Numbered from the stretch's first letter, positions 1 through 9,509 are shown. The stretch: 64,000 bases of DNA from Trinickia acidisoli (GCF_017315725.1 NZ_JAFLRG010000002.1:558001-622000); one strand, 5' to 3'. The notes: generated from the sequence alone by a model not told the origin. Numbers and translations: made by a program.

Positions 1-315
1 ATGAAGCACAACCTCGGCATCAGCAAGGGGCTCATCGTCGCCGAGGCCGCGATGATGCAGCTCGCTCCGCATACCGGCCGCCAGCAGGCGCACGACATCG
101 TGTACGACGCATGCCGCACTGTCAACGAAGCGGGCGGCACGCTCGCCGACGCATTGGCGGCGCTTCCCGCCGTGACGCGACACTTCGATCGCGACGCGAT
201 CGAGCGCATGACTGACCCGACGAATTACCTGGGCCTTGCGCCGCAAATGGTCGACCGGGCGCTCGCATTGTCCAGCGAGATAGCACCGAATGCCGTGGAG
301 GAACATCAATCATGA
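1..315 (+). CDS. Fumarase/aspartase-superfamily lyase, C-terminal part (partial)
   Basis: The reading frame is open from the first base, so the gene almost certainly begins before the window. The ATG at position 1 is an internal Met. The 104 residues match the C-terminal helical part of the adenylosuccinate lyase / 3-carboxy-cis,cis-muconate cycloisomerase (PcaB-like) group, with a GLAPQMVDRAL segment near the end. The catalytic signature of this superfamily lies upstream and cannot be seen, so the substrate is unknown. The stop codon overlaps the next gene by ATGA, so lyase and dicarboxylate symporter are probably cotranslated. This suggests uptake and breakdown of a dicarboxylate-type compound, which is inference. 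Confidence 0.7.
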   Translation: MKHNLGISKGLIVAEAAMMQLAPHTGRQQAHDIVYDACRTVNEAGGTLADALAALPAVTRHFDRDAIERMTDPTNYLGLAPQMVDRALALSSEIAPNAVEEHQS

Positions 316-1670
316 ACGGTCAACCGACGTCGAGCAACGTGCCGGCCGCACCGTCTCCGATGAAGCGGCCTTGGTATCGAAGGCTCGGCATGCAGGTGTT
401 GGTGTCGCTCGTGCTGGGGATTGCAGCCGGGCTGATTGCGCCGAAATTCGGTGCGCAACTCAAGATTCTCGGCGACATCTTTCTTGCATTGATCGAGGCC
501 GGCGTCGCGCCGCTCGTCTTTCTGACGATCGTGCTCGGCATTGCCTCGGCGGGCGATGTCAGGAGCGCGGGTCGGGTCGGGTGGCGTTCGATCGCCTACT
601 TCGAGATCGTATCGACGATCGCGCTTGCTCTGGGTCTACTGGCCGGCAATCTGCTGCCGAACGGGGAGGGCATGACGGCGGCATCGAGCGGAGCGATGCC
701 TGCCGCGGCCGCCAAAGCGTCGCCGCAAACCTTGCACGATTTCGTCATGCACCTCATCCCGAACAACTTTATCGGTGCGTTTGCAAAGGGCGAATTGCTG
801 CAGGTCGTCGTGCTCGCATGCATGGTCGGGATCGGCATTCTGGCGATACCCGAGCCTCGCCGCGTGCGCATCAACGAGGGGCTCGACCAGATCTCCGAAG
901 TACTGTTTTCCTTCATCAACCTCGTCATGAAGCTTGCGCCGCTCGGCACGTTCGGCGCGATTGCGTTTGCGGTCGGAAGCAACGGCACGGCGGTATTGAT
1001 CGCGCTGGCGCAACTCGTCTTGAGCTTTTATGCCGTCATCGTTCTGTTCATCGTCGTCGTGATGGGCGCCATCGCCAGGATGGCGGGCTTCAGCATGTGG
1101 CGCTTCCTGCGCTATATCAAGGACGAAGTGCTGATCGTGCTCGGCACCGCGTCGTCCGAGAGTGCGTTGCCGCGGCTGCTCATCAAGCTCGAGCGCTTAG
1201 GTTGTGCGAAGCAGACGGTGGGACTCACGCTGCCGACGGGGTATGCGTTCAATCTCGACGGCACGTCGATCTTCATGTCGATGGGGGTGATGTTCATCGC
1301 GCATGCGTACAACGTGCCTATCACCGTGCATCAACAGATTGCGATCTTGCTGCTGATGCTGTTGACGTCGAAGGGGGCCGCGACGGTTTCCGGCGGGTCG
1401 TTCGTCGTGTTCGCGGCCACCGTGACGTCGACAGGTGTGCTTCCCATCGAAGGGTTGCCGATCATCTTCGGCGTCTATCGCTTCATGTCGATGGCGATTG
1501 CCACGTGCAATACGATCGGCAACGCGCTGGCAACCGTGGTCGTCGCGAAGTGGTCGGGTACGCTCGATACGACGATGGTGCGACGCCACCTCTACAGCGA
1601 ACGGTATCCGGAAACGGCGGCTGACGATGCGCAACTCGACGACGGCGTCTTGCTTCCCGAACATCGGTGA
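312..1670 (+). CDS. Dicarboxylate/amino acid:cation symporter (DctA/GltP family)
   Basis: A 452-residue inner-membrane secondary transporter of the DAACS family, which couples uptake of C4-dicarboxylates or acidic amino acids to protons or sodium. The re-entrant and ion-binding segments are recognisable: the serine-rich SSESALPRL hairpin, PTGYAFNLDG, and the later helix with SKGAATVSGGSF and CNTIGNALA. The length is normal for the family. The start overlaps the stop of the upstream lyase by four bases (ATGA), pointing to one operon. The residues seen do not tell dicarboxylate from glutamate/aspartate specificity. NLDGT resembles DctA, and the lyase neighbour favours a dicarboxylate. Confidence 0.88.
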   Translation: MNGQPTSSNVPAAPSPMKRPWYRRLGMQVLVSLVLGIAAGLIAPKFGAQLKILGDIFLALIEAGVAPLVFLTIVLGIASAGDVRSAGRVGWRSIAYFEIVSTIALALGLLAGNLLPNGEGMTAASSGAMPAAAAKASPQTLHDFVMHLIPNNFIGAFAKGELLQVVVLACMVGIGILAIPEPRRVRINEGLDQISEVLFSFINLVMKLAPLGTFGAIAFAVGSNGTAVLIALAQLVLSFYAVIVLFIVVVMGAIARMAGFSMWRFLRYIKDEVLIVLGTASSESALPRLLIKLERLGCAKQTVGLTLPTGYAFNLDGTSIFMSMGVMFIAHAYNVPITVHQQIAILLLMLLTSKGAATVSGGSFVVFAATVTSTGVLPIEGLPIIFGVYRFMSMAIATCNTIGNALATVVVAKWSGTLDTTMVRRHLYSERYPETAADDAQLDDGVLLPEHR

Positions 1671-1718
1671 CGCTGTTACGATCTTGCGTCGTAGCGGCTG
1701 ACGTCGACAGCCGTCCCT

Positions 1719-2393
1719 ATGGAGCCGTTCGCCGTGAACCTCAAAGCACCGGAAGCACATCGCATCGATCTCGCTCAATTGATCGAGCATCTGCGTGATA
1801 GGCAGGGCGATATACGCAAACGCAAGCTCGTGGCGATCGCGGGTGCGCCCGGTGCGGGAAAGAGTACGTTCGTCGAGTCGCTTTGCGACAGCCTCAATCG
1901 CGATCGGCCGGGCATCGCTCGCATCCTCGCGATGGACGGCTATCACTACGACGATCGCGTGTTGGAAGCGCGCGGCCATCGAGCGCGAAAGGGCGCGCCG
2001 CATACGTTCGACGTCGGTGGTCTCGAATCGATGCTCGAGCGGCTCCAGGCCGATGACGGCAAAGAGATCGCCGTCCCCATCTTCGACCGGTCGCTTGAAA
2101 TCGCTCGCGCGGGGGCGGATATCATTCCCGCATCGACACGGCTCGTGTTGGTCGAAGGCAACTATCTCTTGCTCGATGACCCCGCATGGGCGCCTCTGCG
2201 GCGCTACTTCGACGTCACCGTCATGCTCGATGTGCCGCGAGACGTGTTGATCGAGCGGCTCGCTGCCAGATGGCGCGGATATGGCATGGATGAAGCGGCG
2301 GTGCGCGCGAAACTCGAAGGGAACGATTTGATCAATGCCGATCTCGTGCTCTCTCATAGCGTGGTGCCGCAGTTCGTCGTCGCGAACGTTTGA
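1719..2393 (+). CDS. Uridine kinase-like P-loop kinase (FrcK/YggC type)
   Basis: A 224-residue cytoplasmic P-loop kinase of the phosphoribulokinase/uridine kinase/pantothenate kinase group. It has a Walker A motif (GAPGAGKST) near residue 45, a MDGYHYDD segment after strand 2 typical of small-molecule kinases of this group, and VEGNYLLLDD as the later acidic strand. The closest known subgroup is the YggC/FrcK kinase often found beside sugar transport genes, but no sugar transporter is adjacent here, so the substrate is unknown. It lies 48 bp after the symporter on the same strand and could be read from the same transcript. No strong ribosome-binding site is visible, so the start is approximate. 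Confidence 0.75.
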   Translation: MEPFAVNLKAPEAHRIDLAQLIEHLRDRQGDIRKRKLVAIAGAPGAGKSTFVESLCDSLNRDRPGIARILAMDGYHYDDRVLEARGHRARKGAPHTFDVGGLESMLERLQADDGKEIAVPIFDRSLEIARAGADIIPASTRLVLVEGNYLLLDDPAWAPLRRYFDVTVMLDVPRDVLIERLAARWRGYGMDEAAVRAKLEGNDLINADLVLSHSVVPQFVVANV

Positions 2394-2430
2394 AGCGTGC
2401 AATTCGTGGGCAGGCGGGTGAGCTAGTCCG

Positions 2431-3135
2431 TCACCACGGCACGACTCTCCCGAGATAGTCCACGTAATGCAATCCCGCGCGGCCCGCGTGCGCTTCGATC
2501 GTATTGACCAGATTCGGAATACTTTCTTCGATGCTCAATCGCGCTTCAGGGCCGCCCATGTCCGTTCGTACCCAGCCGGGCGCCATCAGAAGGAACGTTC
2601 GTGAGTCATCGGCATGGCGGGCGGCAAAGCTGCGCATGAACATGTTGAGCGCGGCTTTGCTGCCTCGGTACACCTCGTAGTTACCGTTGACGTTGTTCGC
2701 GACACTGCCTTGCCCGGAAGACATCACGCCGATCGTCCCATTGGGGCGAACAAGATCCTGAAATGTCTCCACCACTCTCATCGGACTCAACGCATTCGTG
2801 ACCATGACACGGATGAATTCCTCGGTCGAGACATCGGCGATCGTTTCGCGGTCATCATTCTTCACGCCTGCATTCACGAACAGCACGTCGAGCTGGCGAT
2901 GTTCAAGACGGCGATGTAGCGCGGCGACCTGTTCGGGATTCGTCATGTCGGCCGTTTCGACTTCCAGTGCGCCTTCGGCGCTGTTAGCACGCTGGCGCAG
3001 CCTTGCCGTCGAGTTCTCTCTGCCGGTGGCAATCACTCGCCAGCCGCGCTTGAGATATTCCTCGACCATGGCAAATCCCAGGCCGCGCGATGCGCCGATA
3101 AGAAGGACGGCTTTCTGAGCAGATGAATCTTGCAT
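2431..3135 (-). CDS. SDR-family NAD(P)-dependent oxidoreductase
   Basis: A 234-residue classical short-chain dehydrogenase/reductase. The nucleotide-binding loop is GASRGLG at residues 14-20, NAG occurs at 88-90, the catalytic serine is around 139-140 (MSSGQGS), and the Tyr156-x3-Lys160 pair is intact. The start at 3135 (MQDSS) is preferred to the longer open frame because homology begins there and GGGA lies just upstream. The gene is divergent from the LysR regulator at 3308, with 172 bp between starts, the usual arrangement of a LysR regulator and its target. The substrate is unknown. Confidence 0.88.
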   Translation of the reverse strand: MQDSSAQKAVLLIGASRGLGFAMVEEYLKRGWRVIATGRENSTARLRQRANSAEGALEVETADMTNPEQVAALHRRLEHRQLDVLFVNAGVKNDDRETIADVSTEEFIRVMVTNALSPMRVVETFQDLVRPNGTIGVMSSGQGSVANNVNGNYEVYRGSKAALNMFMRSFAARHADDSRTFLLMAPGWVRTDMGGPEARLSIEESIPNLVNTIEAHAGRAGLHYVDYLGRVVPW

Positions 3136-3307
3136 GGATCGTTCCCAGTAAGTGAGACCGCTTACGCGTGGCGTTGAATTTTCTAGTACGCGGTCATGAG
3201 TCGGTGCGTGGAATATAGCGACCGGCGAGGCATGCCGGAATACGCAACGCTTGCACTTAACACCTGCACGAGACGCCGTGTCTCGATGGCGCATGCTACG
3301 ATCGCGC

Positions 3308-4237
3308 ATGCTTGACGCCGATTTGAACCTGCTCATTGCACTCGATGCGTTGCTTGCCGACGGTAGTGTCGTGGGTGCCGCGCGGCGGATCGGATTGAGC
3401 GCCTCGGCGATGAGCCGAACGCTGACGCGACTGCGCGAGGCGACCGGAGATCCGCTATTGGTTCGCGCGGGGCGCCAGATGGTTTTGACGCCCTATGCCG
3501 AAGCCATTCGCGAACGCACCCGGAACGTGGTGGATGAGGCGCGCGCGGTGCTTCAGCCCGTCAGAACGGAACTCGATCTCTCGACGCTGCGGCGAACGTT
3601 TACGATCCGCGCCAACGACGGCTTCGTGGAAGCCTTCGGCTCGCGGCTGATCGCAGCGGCAACGGCGGCGGCGCCGCATGTGTGTCTTCGCTTTACACCC
3701 AAACTCGATAAAACTTCGACGCATTTGCGCGACGGTTCAGCCGACCTCGAAATTGGCGTATTGGGCGAGATGGGCCCCGAGGTGCGCTTGCAGGCCTTGT
3801 TCAAGGATCGCTTCGTGGGTGTGGTCAGGGCGGGGCATCCACTCGAAGTCGAAGGCCGAGTGACGGCGCAGCGGTATGTCGCTTTCGGCCACGTCGTCGC
3901 TTCGCGACGCGGCAATTCGCGCGGCCCGGTTGACGAAGCATTGGCTGCCTTGGGTCTCGAACGAACGATCGTGGCGGTTGTTCCGAGCTTTCCCGCGGCG
4001 CTGGCCGTGGCTCGAACTTCGGATCTGATCGCGCTCGTGCCTGCTTCTTTTCTGGGTATTGCGGCAGGGCATCACGAAGGTGTCGGACGCGATGGGGCTT
4101 ATGCGTTCGAGCTTCCTGTCGCCACGGAAAAGATCACCGTGTCGCAGATGTGGCACCCGCGTTTGGAAGTCGAACCCGCTCATCGTTGGCTCAGACAACT
4201 CGTGCTTTCGGTATGTCGCCGGCAGTGGCCGCTTTGA
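3308..4237 (+). CDS. LysR-family transcriptional regulator
   Basis: A 309-residue LysR-type regulator. The N-terminal winged helix-turn-helix reads LDADLNLLIALDALL, then VVGAARRIGLSASAMSRTL. A periplasmic-binding-protein-like effector domain follows from about residue 90 to the end. The start chosen is the ATG at 3308, which gives the standard N-terminus; the frame is open further upstream without homology. It is divergent from the SDR gene at 3135 and probably controls it and itself from the shared 172-bp region. The effector is unknown. Confidence 0.88.
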   Translation: MLDADLNLLIALDALLADGSVVGAARRIGLSASAMSRTLTRLREATGDPLLVRAGRQMVLTPYAEAIRERTRNVVDEARAVLQPVRTELDLSTLRRTFTIRANDGFVEAFGSRLIAAATAAAPHVCLRFTPKLDKTSTHLRDGSADLEIGVLGEMGPEVRLQALFKDRFVGVVRAGHPLEVEGRVTAQRYVAFGHVVASRRGNSRGPVDEALAALGLERTIVAVVPSFPAALAVARTSDLIALVPASFLGIAAGHHEGVGRDGAYAFELPVATEKITVSQMWHPRLEVEPAHRWLRQLVLSVCRRQWPL

Positions 4238-4284
4238 GCGAAAAATTGCGGTAGTGAAACTGTAATTGTCGAGACTCACTGAAC

Positions 4285-5265
4285 TCACACCGTAACCGAC
4301 GCCGACGCACTCACTCGCCGGGCCCGTTGCCGCAGATAGACGTTGTTGAGCAGTAGCGCCGATCCGGTCAACGTTGCCCCAACGATTTGAACTGGAGCAG
4401 GAATGATTCCGGTTAACGCGGAGACAACGAAGGCGGTAATCGGAACGACATCCATGAACAGCACGCCGTTCATCGGCCCCAAAATGCGATTGCCGGAGAT
4501 CCAGCAAAGGATCGCCGCGAACCCCGCGATCGGACCCATATAGATCAGATGCGGCGCGATGACTCTCAACGTCGAAACGGTCGGTGCCGAAACGGCATGT
4601 ACCGCGATGAGCATTAGATTTACGCCGACGATCGTGGTCAGCCCGAGCCACGTTGTCATGGTCGTGTACTTCAACGGCGACCAGCGCGTGAAGCGCGCGG
4701 AACCAAAGGTGTAGACGACCCAGCACAATGCGCCGAGCACGATAAGCGCACTTGCCGCATAGTGCTGCGGCTCATGCAATGCCGTCAGCAAGTCCCCACG
4801 CGTGATGACGAGCGACACCCCAATGAAGGAAATCGCGACGAATGCGAGCGAAGGCAAGGGAGGCGCAGTCCTGCGCACGAGTGCGTTGACGAGCAGTCCC
4901 ATCATCGGCTGCGTCGCCATCATGATCGATGCATCGAGTGCACCTTGCGGGCCGGCCAACTGCTGCCCGAGAAATACGAACGAGCCGAAGCCGCAGAAGC
5001 CGATCGATCCGAGCAGCCATGCGATCGGCAGCGACTCGCCGTCCGCTCGCAGCGCACGGGGTCCTTCCCGATGCCTCAGCAGTATGAGAAAGCCGGTACC
5101 TGCGATGAGGTAACGCAGCGAGGTAAAGGTAAACGGATCGACGTGCGTCAAAGCGTCGGTCATGATCGGAAACATTGCGCCCATCAAGATGGTGGCGATC
5201 AGGCAGGACGCGACGCCCTTCCAATAACGAGCAGACGACTGGGATGCGGTGCTGTCTTTATTCAT
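4285..5265 (-). CDS. EamA-family (DMT) transporter
   Basis: A 326-residue inner-membrane protein of the drug/metabolite transporter superfamily with about ten hydrophobic segments in two EamA repeats, the first starting at about residue 12 with CLIATILMGAMFPI. Members usually export amino acids, purines or small drugs, and the substrate cannot be told here. The start at 5265 (MNKDSTAS) is the ATG closest to the first membrane helix. The gene lies 97 bp downstream of the TetR-type gene on the same strand, a common pairing in which TetR represses the exporter. It converges on the LysR gene ending at 4237. Confidence 0.85.
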   Translation of the reverse strand: MNKDSTASQSSARYWKGVASCLIATILMGAMFPIMTDALTHVDPFTFTSLRYLIAGTGFLILLRHREGPRALRADGESLPIAWLLGSIGFCGFGSFVFLGQQLAGPQGALDASIMMATQPMMGLLVNALVRRTAPPLPSLAFVAISFIGVSLVITRGDLLTALHEPQHYAASALIVLGALCWVVYTFGSARFTRWSPLKYTTMTTWLGLTTIVGVNLMLIAVHAVSAPTVSTLRVIAPHLIYMGPIAGFAAILCWISGNRILGPMNGVLFMDVVPITAFVVSALTGIIPAPVQIVGATLTGSALLLNNVYLRQRARRVSASASVTV

Positions 5266-5362
5266 GACTGTTTGTTCCCAAAATAGGGAAAAAATATGAG
5301 CAGATGCCGGCGCCAGTGATGCTGACTCAACCGGCAACCTGCGATCAAATCACATCGCGGCT

Positions 5363-5974
5363 TCAATTCAATGCACGCATCGCTATTTCCACGATCGATG
5401 TCAGTGCCGCTTCATTCATGTCGACCTTGCCTAGCACCCGTATCCCTTGAACCATGCAGAGCAGGAAACGGCCAGCTTCCTCCGCATCCAAACTGCGATC
5501 GAAATGACCGGCCTGCTGGCCGCGCGCTATCGCCAAGCTGAACTGCGTAGCGATGCGCCGCAGCGTTGATTCAATGTGCGGACGCAACACCTCATCGTTC
5601 GGCAGGAGCTCCAACGCTGCATTCGTAATGAAACAACCATACCTGTCAGTGAGATTCGCACTCACCTTCGTATAGTGCAGGAGCGCTTCGCAAAGGGCAT
5701 CTCGTGGAGGCAAATCGGCTGCGAGTCGTTCCTTTAGCCGAGCGATCGCTCCTTCCGCGTAATGGTCGAACGCAGCAACGAGCAGGCCATGTTTGTCCCC
5801 GAATATTCGGTACAGGCTTCCTCGAAACACCCCCGTCGCCTCGCATAGCGCATCGACGGGCGTAGCGTGATAGCCCTGTTCCCAGAAGACGCGTGCCGCT
5901 GCCGAGATCGCTTGATCGACGTCGAATTCCCTTGGCCGTCCGCGGTCGGAGACCCTAGTCGCCCTGTCGCGGTT
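5363..5974 (-). CDS. TetR-family regulator with no canonical start codon
   Basis: The frame is open from just after a TAA stop (minus strand 5977-5975) to the stop at 5363. It encodes a full TetR-type protein of about 203 residues. The DNA-binding domain can be read as RGRPREFDVDQAI, then FWEQGYHATPVDALCEATGV, and it continues into the visible FRGSLYRIFGDKHGLL. There is no ATG, GTG, TTG or CTG between the upstream stop and the GTG at 5830. Starting at that GTG would remove helices 1-2 of the DNA-binding domain. Either a rare start codon is used or the start has been lost by mutation. The gene follows the methyltransferase by 13 bp and precedes the EamA exporter, its probable target. Confidence 0.65.
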   Translation of the reverse strand, partial: NRDRATRVSDRGRPREFDVDQAISAAARVFWEQGYHATPVDALCEATGVFRGSLYRIFGDKHGLLVAAFDHYAEGAIARLKERLAADLPPRDALCEALLHYTKVSANLTDRYGCFITNAALELLPNDEVLRPHIESTLRRIATQFSLAIARGQQAGHFDRSLDAEEAGRFLLCMVQGIRVLGKVDMNEAALTSIVEIAMRALN

Positions 5975-5987
5975 TTATACAGCGAGG

Positions 5988-6857
5988 CTATCGAGTGGAT
6001 GCAAATAAGATGTGACCGCCGCCGGAACGCGGCTGATCGGTATCTGTCGTGGAGTGCGTGCCGGCCGCTTCCTGCTCGAAATAACTGGAAATCACACTTC
6101 GCCCGAGCACGTCATCGATCTCGCAAAACCCTAGCGTCCGCAGTTTTTCGTGCAACTGTGCCGGCTCGAAATAGCTGAGAAAGGGTTCACCGATCGCGGC
6201 CACACGCGCAGCTCTTGCCTCGTGCAATTTCAGCAGTTCCGGGGGAAGCGAGGCTCGTGGGATGCCGTAGTCGAAGACCAACTCGGCACCGCCGGAGAGA
6301 TCGGCAATCGTGCGCAGCGTCAGATCGATCGCGTTTCCCGTTAAATACGGCACGACGCCAAGCCACATAAAAAACGTGCGTCGGCTCGGATCGAAGCCGG
6401 CTGCGGTCAATCCGTCCAGCAGCGAGTCGTTCTCGAAATCGATCGGCGCGTAGATCAGTGAATTCGGCACCTGTATTCCGGCCTCCGCAAGCCGCTTCCG
6501 CTTCCACGCCTGGGTGGCGGGATGATCGACTTCGAACACGCGAATACGGCCGGCGAAACGGTTGCGGTAGGCAAACGTGTCCAAGCCGGCGCCGAGTACG
6601 ACAACCTGTTCTACGCCACGCTGTTCAACGCCGTCATTGATGGCGTTTTCCGCATACCGCGACCGAGCCGCGATGAACAATCTGATGCCGCGCCTCGACA
6701 CCTGCGATTCGACGTCATGCTCGATGTCGTCGGCTGTCATACCCAAGATCGCGAGCGCGAGCGGATCGCTGAAAATTTTGCCGTGCTCGACAACTTGATG
6801 AATCGCGCGATGAGTGGCTGCGGCAAAAGCGGTATGGCTGGGCTCTCGTTCTTTCAT
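5988..6857 (-). CDS. SAM-dependent methyltransferase (TIGR00027 / leucine carboxyl methyltransferase-like)
   Basis: A 289-residue class I methyltransferase of the TIGR00027/PF04072 group. It has the SAM-binding loop VVVLGAGLDTFAYR, the acidic strand end VFEVDHPATQAWKR, and FMWLGVVPYLT. These proteins are common in Burkholderia and Mycobacterium and most have no known substrate. GGAGAA lies about ten bases before the ATG at 6857. It heads a minus-strand set with the TetR-type gene (13 bp) and the EamA exporter, which may act together on a small molecule; that link is inferred from position only. Confidence 0.82.
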   Translation of the reverse strand: MKEREPSHTAFAAATHRAIHQVVEHGKIFSDPLALAILGMTADDIEHDVESQVSRRGIRLFIAARSRYAENAINDGVEQRGVEQVVVLGAGLDTFAYRNRFAGRIRVFEVDHPATQAWKRKRLAEAGIQVPNSLIYAPIDFENDSLLDGLTAAGFDPSRRTFFMWLGVVPYLTGNAIDLTLRTIADLSGGAELVFDYGIPRASLPPELLKLHEARAARVAAIGEPFLSYFEPAQLHEKLRTLGFCEIDDVLGRSVISSYFEQEAAGTHSTTDTDQPRSGGGHILFASTR

Positions 6858-6929
6858 TGCACGTTCTCCGGCTATGTGATTGAACCGCTTTGGGCGGCGA
6901 CAGCGAGGGCGACGAGCCGCCGATACCGA

Positions 6930-8747
6930 CTATTTCACGCACACCGCACCGAGCATCGGCGTTGCCTCGACTTCCACGCGTTGACCATTGACCTGAATGT
7001 CTTTCATCCGCGGCTCGACGAGTTGGAAAGTCCCCTTCGCCAGCGCATCGCGCACCGCGGCACAGTCCGGTGCAATCGAGAGTTTGCCCACGAGCTGCCA
7101 CGCTCCATTGCCGGCTTGGTCGAATACGAAGCCGAGATTTCCGTGGTTCGGAAAGAGGAGTACGTTCGGTTTGTGAGTGCCGGACAGGTCGGCGATATAT
7201 GCGTCGCACACTACCGAGCCGAAGTTCAAGCAGCCCGGAAGCATCCATCGTTGCGTGCTTTGCTTCCAATCTTGCGTGAGAAACGATGCCGGAATCGCTT
7301 GTCCGGGCGTGTGCGGCACGATGTTGTGCGTGAGCGTTGCGGTATCGGGCGCGGCGATGTTCGGTGCGCTAGGACCAGGCCAATGCGTGGCCTGCGTGCT
7401 CAGTTCGCGAATGGCTGCGGCGTTTGACGCGTGAGTCTCATTCTCGAGGTGCGCTAGTGCTTGCAACCCATATCTCGCGGAGCCGAAGCGCAAGAAGTCG
7501 AAGTCGAATTTATCAGGCGCCACTTTGCCAGCAAGCAGACGGTCCACCTGGCTACTTACCGATAGACGAGCGGGGTCGGCCAGCGGCGTGAATACGGCCA
7601 CGAGGACGCCGAGCGATACCCAAGACGTGACCACGTTCACGGGCGCGATCCTCGCAAGGGCATCGGTGCGGGAGAGTGCCGCCCACGCATAGCCGATGGC
7701 GTAGAAGTAAGCGATGAACGCGCCTGCGCAGGCCAAGACGCGATGCGGCGTGAGTCCATATTGGCCGATGCGCAGCGCGAGCGCGTAGGTGGCCAGCACT
7801 ACGAGCACGGGCAGCAGCAGGCAGGAAATTCTCATGCAGATTCGTAGTAGCCGCGGGGCATGATCGGATTGCGGGCCGCTCTTGAAGGCGGCGTTCACGA
7901 AGATCACGGTCAGCGCCGCGACGCTCAGCAAGATCCATGTAGCCGAGCGCGTGGCCCATAGCAAGTCGAGCCCGGTGAAGGGCAGGGCGGCGAGGAATCC
8001 GCCCACGATCACGACGAGAACCAAAAGCAGCCATGACAGCAGCGACAGGACGAGCGTGCGCGATCCGCGGATGATGTCCGGTCGCACGTCGGTAATGTGC
8101 AGGGCGGATGCAAACGCCATCGCGCTCACGGGAACGTTGAACCACAATTCACGCAAAAGCTGCTCGAGGAAATGCAGCTTCAGCAGCATGAAGAGCGCGG
8201 CGCCTAGCCACAGCACGAGAAAGAGCGCGCCGACGAATAAGAAGGACAGACAGACCTGGAGCCCGAGTTTCCAACTGATTTCGAAGTACGATTCGTAGGG
8301 TGCGAACCACGACGTCGTGGCTTCGCCCGCGAGAATGAGGCAATAAGCGATGAATACGATCGCGCCGCTGTGGAAGGTCACCGCGAATGACGGAAGTGGG
8401 AGCGCATTGCGACTGACGGCGGGCATGCCGGCCATCGCATCGCCCGCCGATCGCCAGGCGTCGTGATAGCCGAGCATGGCCACGACCGCGGCGAGCATGG
8501 CGATCCATAACGCGAGTCGCGCCGCGCGCATTCGGGGCAGGCCGACTATAAGCGGTGGAGCGACGAATAGCGTCACGAGAAGCACGGGAAAGAACAGAAA
8601 GGAGTGAGTTGCAATGCCGCTGTGATGGCGCGCGGCGTTCAAGAGCAGATAGAGCGCCAATCCCTGAAAAATGCCAATGATCAGCCGCAGTGCGAAAAGT
8701 TGCCGGCCTTGAGCGGCGTGCCGTGGTTCCTGCGGGTTGTTTTGCAT
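6930..8747 (-). CDS. DUF4153 membrane protein
   Basis: A 605-residue protein whose first 400 residues hold about ten hydrophobic segments, followed by a soluble C-terminal part of about 180 residues. The middle segment (around YESYFEISWKLGLQ and the helices after it) fits the DUF4153 family of bacterial inner-membrane proteins of unknown function. The C-terminal soluble part, with CLNFGSVVC and VLLFPNHGNLGFVFD, probably faces the periplasm, but no domain is recognised. The gene ends 72 bp before the methyltransferase on the same strand. No function is proposed. Confidence 0.75.
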   Translation of the reverse strand: MQNNPQEPRHAAQGRQLFALRLIIGIFQGLALYLLLNAARHHSGIATHSFLFFPVLLVTLFVAPPLIVGLPRMRAARLALWIAMLAAVVAMLGYHDAWRSAGDAMAGMPAVSRNALPLPSFAVTFHSGAIVFIAYCLILAGEATTSWFAPYESYFEISWKLGLQVCLSFLFVGALFLVLWLGAALFMLLKLHFLEQLLRELWFNVPVSAMAFASALHITDVRPDIIRGSRTLVLSLLSWLLLVLVVIVGGFLAALPFTGLDLLWATRSATWILLSVAALTVIFVNAAFKSGPQSDHAPRLLRICMRISCLLLPVLVVLATYALALRIGQYGLTPHRVLACAGAFIAYFYAIGYAWAALSRTDALARIAPVNVVTSWVSLGVLVAVFTPLADPARLSVSSQVDRLLAGKVAPDKFDFDFLRFGSARYGLQALAHLENETHASNAAAIRELSTQATHWPGPSAPNIAAPDTATLTHNIVPHTPGQAIPASFLTQDWKQSTQRWMLPGCLNFGSVVCDAYIADLSGTHKPNVLLFPNHGNLGFVFDQAGNGAWQLVGKLSIAPDCAAVRDALAKGTFQLVEPRMKDIQVNGQRVEVEATPMLGAVCVK

Positions 8748-9044
8748 CTGTGATCGTGCCTTCCCGGATTGGGTTTATTTCCGACTCAACGGTCGATTGT
8801 CGATAATTTACACGCGTTGGCAAATGCCTGAGGCGAGGTCAAGTTTGCGCTTCCCTGCGCCGCTGCTGTCTGTCGCTGCCCGATGCGTCGATCACTAGCG
8901 CTATCGCCGTCCTTCATCTAAAGTTTCAAGGAAAGCAGCCGTAATATGCTTGTTGGACCCAAAGTTGGGCCGGCGCGAACCTGATTGTCCGTTCCGCAGG
9001 ATCGGCGCGTATATGCGCCATGTGGCCTTCAAGGAGACAGCAGC

Positions 9045-9455
9045 ATGAACATTGATAAGTTCAAACATCAGCACGTCGAGATCATGCAAGCGGTGACCGA
9101 GTTGCGCAGCTTGGCCGCTGCGGGCGTAGCCGAAAACGCAACGCAAATCTCAGCAAAAATCGTCTCGATGAGCGCCACCATCAAGCTGCACTTGTCGGTC
9201 GAAGATACCGTGCTGTATCCGGCGCTGCAAAAATCTCCGAATGCCGCCCACGCGGCGTTGGGAAGCCGGTACCAATCCGAAATGAATGGACTGGCCGGCG
9301 CCTACACGCAATTCGTCGGGAAATGGTTGTCGGCCAAGCGAATCGCCGACGACGTGGACGGCTTCAGAGCGGACGCGAATGCCGTGTTCAAGGCGCTGCA
9401 TGAGCGCATCCAACGGGAAAACAACGAGCTGTATCCCGTGTTGGAGCAAATCTAA
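9045..9455 (+). CDS. Hemerythrin HHE-domain protein
   Basis: A 136-residue four-helix protein of the hemerythrin-like HHE cation-binding family. Iron-ligand histidines and carboxylates occur in FKHQHVEIM near the start, in IKLHLSVEDTVLYPAL in the middle, and in LHERIQRENNELYPVL at the end. Such proteins bind a di-iron centre and act in oxygen or nitric oxide sensing, storage or repair. AAGGAGA lies about seven bases before the ATG at 9045, which fixes the start. It stands alone and converges on the metallophosphoesterase gene. Confidence 0.88.
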   Translation: MNIDKFKHQHVEIMQAVTELRSLAAAGVAENATQISAKIVSMSATIKLHLSVEDTVLYPALQKSPNAAHAALGSRYQSEMNGLAGAYTQFVGKWLSAKRIADDVDGFRADANAVFKALHERIQRENNELYPVLEQI

Positions 9456-9471
9456 CCGGCGAGCCGATCAG

Positions 9472-9490
9472 GGGCGACTCGGCGTCGCCC
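9472..9490. terminator. Hairpin between convergent genes
   Basis: A perfect 7-bp stem, GGGCGAC and GTCGCCC, around a 5-base loop, lies 17 bp after the hemerythrin stop and 20 bp before the stop of the convergent phosphoesterase. There is no U-run on either strand, so it may be a weak or rho-assisted terminator. Confidence 0.3.
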
Positions 9491-9509
9491 GTCGCCCATA
9501 TGTCGCGCG

